This document shows, one piece after another, positions 57,554-64,000 of a stretch of DNA of 64,000 bases (its first letter is position 1; each line of letters starts with the position of its first letter). The stretch comes from Gnetum montanum (Eukaryota > Streptophyta > Gnetopsida > Gnetales > Gnetaceae): contig MNCI01004792.1 of NCBI GenBank assembly GCA_015680685.1, positions 931,359 to 995,358 of the forward strand, written 5' to 3'. The notes beneath the pieces were generated by a model. It did no database searches. It saw nothing but the letters and a program-made list of their open reading frames with translations, and was not told where the DNA came from. Both the position numbers and the translations under genes were made by a program.

Positions 57554-59144
57554 TCTAGTGAATGAAAATGTCGGTGGCTGGAAACACCAAGAGGTTGTCA
57601 GGTGAACATTTTAACCATGGATCCATGCAAGGGCCATGCTAGATAAAATAGAAATGGAGCACCATGAATGGTCTAGTCGATCAGACAGGGACTTAATTAG
57701 TGTAAATTAACCTTATGTGAATGTTGTTTTGATTGCAAAATAAATGAGGTAAAATCAATAATCAATAAATGCGGGAATGAAGGAAATAATGCCAAACAGT
57801 GATAACAATAAAGAAACAATTAGAATGAACTTAGATGAGAAAATGCACCACCTCAAGGTTGAGGGTTCAATTCTTTGCTTTGTTTGAGAGATGTGTAACA
57901 AGTTATACAACACTGGAGGCACACAGAGAATTCAAGGGTAAATAGAACGTTCAGAATGTGCCAACTATGCTCTTGAATGCAAACTTAGAAGGCAACGCAA
58001 GATAGTTAATGCAAAAAAGCCAACCGCAAAAATGCCAGCCCGAAAGTGCTAATGCCAAAAATGCCAACCCAAAATTTCCAACCAGCTAATGCCAAAAGTT
58101 AACAAGGTGAGTGCTCTTGTTAATGCAAGAATGCTCACTCCTTTGATGAAAAAGCTAACCCTTTGAGGGCTATTTGCCTAGGTATTTATAGGGCCAGGAG
58201 CAGGAGGAAAACACGGTTTATGTGCCACGTGTCCTGGACCCCACAAGATGTTGACATGCCCATACTACATAGATGTGTAATGTCGTTCATGAAGTTGCTA
58301 CGCTGTAATCATGTTGTCAAAACTGGAGATGCTAGAATCTAGTGTGCTAACAATGCAAGTGAGAAATGAAGCTCATTGAAGTAGCGTAGCCACTTGCTAT
58401 GCTATGCTATGCTACATAGCATAGCACATTGTCGTAGCATAGCTTCTTGCTATGCTATGATACACTATGTAGTGCAGCACAGCGTAGCCACCAGTTTAAA
58501 CAGAAAACTTGCATTGGAGTCACTAGATTTTGCTGAAAGTCTTGGTGCACGTCAGGCTAACCTTTGGGGCATTTTTCTTGATGTGTATCTTTGCTACGCT
58601 ACGTAGCATAGCATAGCATATTAGCTAATGTAACTTGAATTTCTGTCAAAACTACGAGGTTTCCTAAGAAAACTTTGCTTGCTTTGCCCTTGCTACGCTA
58701 TGCCATGCTATGGAGCATAGCATAGCATAGCACCCTATATTGGCTGAATTCTAACTTTGGCTCACGCAAACATCTTCCCAAACTTGTATTTGAACACTTG
58801 ATTGATTTTTTTCAAAGGCTCGCTATGCTGTGTAGCGTAGCGTAGTGTAGCAGACTTCTCAACTAGAAAACTTGCCAAAATTTTTTGCTCATCCCAAGCA
58901 TTCTTGAAAGCTCCTAGCATGGTTTCTAAGTAGACTGTCAGCCAAGTGAATTGTCCAGGTGGGCAGTCCAAAGAGTCCATCGAGCCTGTCAACTCTAGAG
59001 ATAGAAAACTTGCTAGACTGGACAGTCTAATCTCAGTGCATTCATTTCCTACCAAACAGTCATAAGGCTACACTTGTCAAAATGCCTACCTCAGTTCCAA
59101 GACCCTAGTGAAGCAAGAGTGCCTTAAAATTTTATGGTGTTTCA
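57554..59144 (-). repeat. E7 3' LTR (about 1.6 kb)
   Basis: The plus-strand right end is GGTGTTTCA at 59144. The left end was set by alignment of TCTAGTGAATGAAAATGTCG with TGTAGCGATTGAAAACATCA of E3; the terminal dinucleotide is mutated. TATA block GTATTTATAGGG near 58189. Palindromes at 58386-58490, 58590-58625, 58690-58730 and 58826-58860. Confidence 0.82.
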
Positions 59145-59210
59145 ATGGCCCCTCTTTGTTGACGTCTAGAGGATGAGCTCGAGAGACACCAACAAAGAAT
59201 ACAAAACACC
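59145..59210 (-). promoter_or_regulatory. E7 polypurine tract and hairpin
   Basis: Arms CTTTGTTGACGTCT (59154-59167) and AGACACCAACAAAG (59184-59197) pair with one mismatch plus one wobble. Outer arms: LTR end GGTGTTTC (59136-59143) and AAAACACC (59203-59210). This is the best inner stem of the three copies. Confidence 0.68.
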
Positions 59211-60520
59211 ATGAAAGACAAGACACTTACATCGCTCTTTAGTAATCACCCAAGTGTCTCTTAGCTATGCTTAAGAGTGCTAGGATAGTTTTGTAGGAAA
59301 GGGGAAAAGGGTGGATCTATGAGGACAGTTTTAGGAAAGGAAAGATGGGGCATAATGTGGTCCCTCGTCAGAGTGCTTGTGAGGGAGTCGATATGCATGG
59401 GCATATTTCTTTTGCAGGCATTTGACCTTTAATTGGAATGCTTAGACATGGTCATTGCAAAATAGTTGATGTACCATTTGTTTTGGGCACGCATTTTTTT
59501 GTGAGCTTTTGCTCTTTTACACTTTTCTTTTGTTGTTTTGCTGTTTTCATTCACAAACAACCTTGTTGTTGTAGGATAGGTGTTTCCTCCCCAAGATGAG
59601 TTGTGTTACATCCACATGGGGCTTGACCTGCCTACAGATGCTTCCCATGTGACGAGTTGCGTTACGTGCATCATGGACTTTGTGGTTGAGCATATGGAAG
59701 GGCTTTATAGGAATTCGAAAAATTCATAAAAGAGGTGTGAGAAGGAGAATTATGAGTGTAAGAAATGAGGTAAAGGAGGTTAAGGGGAAGGACAGGATGT
59801 GCACCAACAAGTAGCCAAGCTAGTCAAGATGACCATCTTAGAACAATGTAGTGTCCTGCTGCCTTGGTGAAACATACCTCTGACCGATGCCCCTCCAGCA
59901 CATATCCTACAAACACAACAGAGAGAAAACCAGAAGAAATAACCATCAAGAAAATTGAAGGAAAAGGTCTCGCTTACTTTGGATGCTGCTAGAGTAATGG
60001 ATATTGTTGCTGAGGCATGCAACATCCAAACCAGAAAGGCCAGCAATAGTTTTGGTAACATCAACATGAAGAGGTTGGCACCAAGGAAGCTAGGAGTTGC
60101 AGCGATGCAGGTTCTTAGGAGTCCCCACCCAAGGAAAACATTTTGCAGTTCAGCTGTAAGGTCAGATGTCCAACGATTGAACATCTTTTGGGCACAGGCG
60201 ATGGTGGGATCTAGAGGGTAGCAAATTTGTGGCTGGGCCACAATAGTGCTAGGACTCCAACAGCAGGTGCCAACCATAGAAGCTACTGCCAGGGCGATGA
60301 GCCATGGTAGTCGTAGCTCTAGAAGGTCAGCAAGATGTCAGATGACATCTCCAAAGGATCAATAAGGTGCTAGGGGAAATTGCATTGCACATATTCCTGA
60401 GGGTGTTTTCTTGGCTTCGTTAACTAGATTCTGGAAGTGCAACGTCTCACCCCATGTTGGCATTATGCATGCTTGCTTGTTTGAATGGTCGTGGATACAC
60501 ACTGAGGATGTTGTGCCAAG
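59211..60520 (-). other. E7 region between hairpin and array c
   Basis: A 165-codon open stretch (59780-60277, minus strand) has hydrophobic runs such as LFMLMLPKLLLAFLVWMLHA but no counterpart in E2 or E4. An acceptor-like CTCTGTTGTGTTTGTAG|GAT is at 59908. On the plus strand TTGTTGTTGTAG|GAT near 59563-59577 also resembles one. Probably untranslated. Confidence 0.4.
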
Positions 60521-60524
60521 AATC

Positions 60525-60950
60525 CAATTTAAGGTCCTGGTAGACTATTTGATGTTCTAGTTTAAGATCCCAGTAGACCGTGGTGTGCTAGTTTAAGGTC
60601 CCAGTAGAATGCTATGCTAGTTTAAGGTCCCAGTAGACTGCTATGCTAGTTTATCATTGTAGTGGAAAGTGGTTGTGCTAGTTTAAGGTCCTAGCAGACC
60701 GTCTATGCCAGTTTAACATCATAGCAGACAAGCTTTGCCAGTTTTACATCATGGAAAATAGTCTGTGCCAGTTTATAGTCATAGCAGACTATTTGTACTA
60801 GTTTATAGTCATAGCAAACTACCTTTGCCATTTTTACATCGTAGCGGACGAGCTTTGCCAATTTTACATCGTAGTGTATGTGCTTTGCCAGTTTTATTTC
60901 ATAGCAAATGTGATTTGCCAGTTTTATGTCGTAGCAGATGTTTTGCATAC
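60525..60950 (-). repeat. E7 tandem array c
   Basis: About twelve units of 33-40 bp contain TGCTAGTTTAAGGTCCCAGT or TTTGCCAGTTTTACATCGTA, the minus-strand form of GGACCTTAAACTAGCA and GATGTAAAACTGGCA. A gradual change from the first to the second type is visible across the array. Confidence 0.85.
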
Positions 60951-60962
60951 CTTGCTCATGTA

Positions 60963-62190
60963 TCAGATGTAGTATAACTTAAGATACAAATGATTCATAG
61001 GATTTGTGAACTCTTTACCATCCATGCTTGCCAGCTTGAAGGCTTCATTCCCGTAGGCTTTTGTGACCATGAATGGACCTTCCAAGTTTGTTGAGAACTT
61101 GTTCACATGTTCACGAATAGCCTTGAGAATGAGGTCTCCCTTTTTTACTAGTCGTTGATGTGGATTTTCATGATGTTGTTGTCGTTGCCTATCTTAATAT
61201 CGCTCGATGGGGCTAAGTGTTTACGCGTGCTCCTCCTCTATGGAGTTGAGGTCGATGATCCTTGACTCATTTTTCTGGACTTCACTCACGATGTTTGATA
61301 GGATCATTCAAAGTGATGGTACTTGCGGCTCAAGAGGCAACACCACTTCAGGTTCGTAAATAAGACTGTAAGGATTTTTACATGTTTCCATCTTGCATGT
61401 CATCTTGTAAGCCCATATCACATAGAGGATTTGCTCATGTCATCACCTGTTACTATTGCTAAGAATTTTCTTAAGCAAGTTGATGATGGCTTTGTTCATA
61501 GCTTCTACCTATCTATTTGCCTACAGGTAGTATGGTGAGGAAAAGGATTGCTTAATGCCATGGTTGTTGCAAAAGGCTTTGATTTCCACACTACTAAATT
61601 GTGGCCTGTTGTTTGTCACAATAGTCATGGGAATCCCAAAGCTCATCACAATGTTATCTAATATAAAGTGGCAAACCTATTGAGATGTAGTCTTTCTAAG
61701 GGGGATAGCCTCTACCCACTTTGTAAAGTACTTAGTGGTGGTGATAATGAAGCTATGCCCCATCGTTAGAATGACCACGTGATCTACATTGGATGCAACT
61801 CGGTAGGTGAAACATGTATAATATTTGTATATCGTTGGCACGTATCACAAGTCTTAACTTTGGCTAGGCAATCGTGCTCCATGTGAGGCCAATAATACCC
61901 TAGGCATCTAATTTTTGCTGACATGGTCCTAGGTGCTATGTGTCCACTGCACAGTCCTTCATGCACCTCATTAATGACCTTCTGTGCTTGTTCCTCATTT
62001 ACGCATGCCAACAATATCCCATTAAAGGAGCATTTTCCTAAAGCGTTATCTTCCATAAGTACATATTGCCGAGAACGCTTGCGGATCACATCCCTTTGTG
62101 TAGATGTCAATCCACATGGGGATTCATCATGTTGCAGATAGGCTTTAATGTTGGTGTACCACTCCCTAGGTGTCTGTAGCACTTACAGAG
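60963..62190 (-). pseudogene. E7 integrase
   Basis: The zinc finger is intact and uninterrupted: EVHEGLCSGHIAPRTMSAKI, then CLGYYWPHMEHDCLAKVKTC and DTCQRY (61784-62182). The core is damaged: the second catalytic Asp is Asn in IVTNNRPQFSS (family TDNGPQF), and the NGQAEATN block reads ANR, stop, VEAMNKA. The C-part EKFSTN-like NKFSTNLEGPFMVTKAYGNE and NHLYLKLYYI ends at TGA 60963. Inactive. Confidence 0.85.
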
Positions 62191-62680
62191 GCGACGTGTA
62201 CTACTTGAGTGATAGGCTCTGTACACTTGGTTATCGAAGTGAGAAAACTTGTGAACAGGTGTGATGGCACATTTAATGCTAGGGTCACCAATGCATCTGC
62301 TACGGTGTTCTCATTGTGTGGCATGTGTTGAACATTTGTTGTTGCAAACTGTTTAAGAAAACTTTTGGCTAGGTCGCAATAGGATTGCGGATGGGTAGCT
62401 TTGCAAGCATAGACCTCAGTGATTTTATTGACAACAAGTTGTGAATCACCATGAATCACCAGATGTTGAATTTTTGATGCTCAGGCTGCTAAGAGGACCC
62501 TAAGGAGTCCTTCGTACTCTGCCACATTGTTCATACAAAGGAACATGAACAGATAAGAAAATGGTTGAATGTCCCCTAAGGGAAATGTAATGATGGTAAA
62601 TGCATTACCACCTCACATGGTCGAGGCGCCGTCGAAATGCAATGTAGCATCTAAATATAATGGGACAGCGTTGATGGTTC
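62191..62680 (-). pseudogene. E7 archaeal-type RNase H
   Basis: ATLHFDGASTMRGGNA, NNVAEYEGLLRVLLAA, IHGDSQLVVNKITEVYACKA and NENTVADALVTLALNV hold all four D, E, D, D positions. AEYE here is closer to the family form than AGYE in E2. One stop after LLAA. Confidence 0.85.
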
Positions 62681-63655
62681 TAATGTGCTTGTCAGGGAAT
62701 TCGGGTTCTATGGTTGCCCGATCATCGACAAGTGAGGTCATGAGTTGTGTAGCTATGGCTTGACCTTTCATCGACGATTGGGTCACATAAGGCAAATTGA
62801 ATTCCATGGTTATTGCTTTCCACCGGGCTATCCTACTACTTTCGTATAGATTATTCATGATAGCCCAGAGTACATTGCTTTTGCATATAATGTTGACTTT
62901 GCTATGGAACAGATAATGCCTCCACTTTTTTAATGAAAACACAAGGTCAAGGAAATTTCTTTCCATCTCATTGTACTTCACCTCATATGCTATCAATGCA
63001 TGACTCAAGTAATACACTAGAATATCAGAGCCATCATCTCTTCTTTGACATAACAATGTTGCGATAGATGTGTCTGAGATGGCAAGGTAGATATAGAAAG
63101 GCTTATCCCTCTACGGTGGGTAAACAGTTAGGAGGTGTAAAAGCTCTTTCTTCAAATTTTCCATGAAGGATAAAAGAGTGTGATCAACCGTAGTATCGAT
63201 GAGTTGATCAATACTTGACAATTGAAATTCATCCTTGATCATTACTTTGTTTAGATCCCGGAAGTCTATATAGATCTGTATTCCTCCCATTTTCGTAGAA
63301 AATAAAATGATGTTTGACCCCCATTCCAAGTAATCAACTACCTAGATGAAACCAGCCTAATACAGATTGGTGATTTCATCGCATACGGCCAGTGCGATCT
63401 CTGGTTTAATCTTGCGAGCCTTTTTTTGACTACTTTTATACGCGGGTCTAAGACAATGTTGTGCTGTATAAGCCTCAGATCTAAACCTGACATGTCGTTA
63501 TAAGACCATACGAATACTTCGATGTTGTCTTGCAGGATCTTGGATACATCTTTGTGTGTTTGAGAATCTAGGAGGGATCTAAGTTTTAACGTTTTTATTT
63601 CCCCCTGGATGTAGTCACAGGCATTTCAATGAGGGGGTCCTCAGTCACATCCCCA
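62681..63655 (-). pseudogene. E7 reverse transcriptase (core deleted) and RNase H
   Basis: RT reads VVDYLEWGSNIILF, GGIQIYIDFRDLNKVMIKDE, IDQLIDTTVDHTLLSFM and then jumps directly to ENLKKELLHLLTVYPP, which in E2 lies about 560 bp later. The palm with YVDD and the thumb are gone. The joint is in frame and open from 63111 to 63329. RNase H follows uninterrupted to 62613: LCQRRDDGSDILVYYLSHAL, YEVKYNEMERNFLDLVFSLK and SNVLWAIMNNLYESSRIARW. It cannot copy RNA itself. Confidence 0.85.
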
Positions 63656-64000
63656 GTGATGAGTGGCGAGGTACCCCTACACTCAACCATACGAATACGA
63701 GCGTGCACGCGTGATCTGGTCGAACTCCGCAGACTAAATGCCTTAACACCACAAGAAACACTTGGGGTTAATCGTTCGTTGTCTTCCTAGGCTTGCTTGT
63801 AAGTGTCATGGTGTATGGTTAAGCAAGTCTGAGGTATGTGATTTTTTTGGTATTTTTCGGTTTATCTTCTATGCTATCAGGGGAAAGGGTTGAGAAACTA
63901 ACTAACTCTAACTAATGTCCTAAGTCTAAATTAACTAGCGTCAGCATCCGTTCCCACTTACCGGACACACCCTGAACTATGCAACTGTGGCTTACCAAAC
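63656..64000. other. Unassigned right edge
   Basis: Pre-RT coding of E7 (VTEDP) stops at the GGGGATGTGAC end and unrelated sequence follows, starting TGATGAGTGGCGAGG on the plus strand. TG at the start suggests another inserted LTR, but too little is present to tell. Confidence 0.35.

Larger units (their letters stand above)
57554..63655 (-). mobile_element. E7: Tat/Ogre-like element with deleted RT core
   Basis: The minus-strand element has its 3' LTR at the left, then rightwards the polypurine hairpin, non-coding 3' region, array c, integrase, archaeal-type RNase H, RNase H and an RT lacking its centre. Near 63655 similarity stops in the pre-RT region. It inserted in E5 RT. Left flank is ATGAT. 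Confidence 0.83.

Noticed and set aside
59780-60277. 165-codon open stretch with hydrophobic runs after E7 integrase, possible env-like gene
   Set aside because: The corresponding regions of E2 and E4 do not encode a related protein, there is no signal peptide, and an acceptor-like site falls within it.

Overview
The window is a repeat-only stretch of a large land-plant genome. I see no host gene, rRNA or tRNA. Everything recognisable is LTR retrotransposon sequence of the Ty3/gypsy superfamily, with plant-type gag, pol, spliceosomal introns and TATA boxes, inserted one element into another. The species cannot be named from this sequence.

I name seven elements. E5 (+) is the outermost, in pieces at 45383-48997 and about 56320-57553. 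E4 (+, 39519-45382) sits in E5's protease. E3 (-, pieces 28715-39518 and 10294-11264) sits in E4's gag. E2 (+, 11265-28714) is complete with two LTRs and sits in E3 between its antisense gene and its pol. E1 (-, 1-10293) sits in E3's reverse transcriptase. E6 (+, 48998 to about 55430) is a different, Athila-like lineage and sits in E5's antisense gene. E7 (-, 57554 to about 63655) sits in E5's reverse transcriptase. All but E6 belong to one Tat/Ogre-like family: LTRs of 1.4-1.8 kb starting TGAAACACC, gag-protease, a long middle region, and pol in the order RT, RNase H, archaeal-type RNase H, integrase. Short tandem arrays with the core TTAAACTRGCA punctuate the elements.

The notable discovery is a gene carried in antisense orientation between gag-pro and pol in E1, E2, E3 and E5. 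It has eight exons with matching exon lengths and splice phases across copies (for example 450/450, 275/275 and 821/818/821 nt), its own TATA box about 130-140 bp upstream of the ATG in two copies, and a poly(A) signal in one. Its product would be about 1,080 residues. Exon 2 reads as an FCP1/NIF-type HAD phosphatase domain with eroded catalytic positions. Later exons give an unknown conserved domain, an acidic linker, a probable coiled-coil exon and, in E1 and E2, an acidic tail. Antisense orientation would shield its introns from removal when the element's own sense RNA is spliced and copied.

Other shared features are a hairpin built over the polypurine tract and the LTR start, GCTACGTAGC-centred palindromes in the LTRs and in introns of the antisense gene, and a 3' splice acceptor directly before pol. 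All protein-coding regions are damaged, mainly by stops of the C-to-T or G-to-A type. E2 pol is the best preserved, with no frameshift over about 1,160 codons. E4 and E7 are internal-deletion derivatives. A run of N covers 31865-32137.
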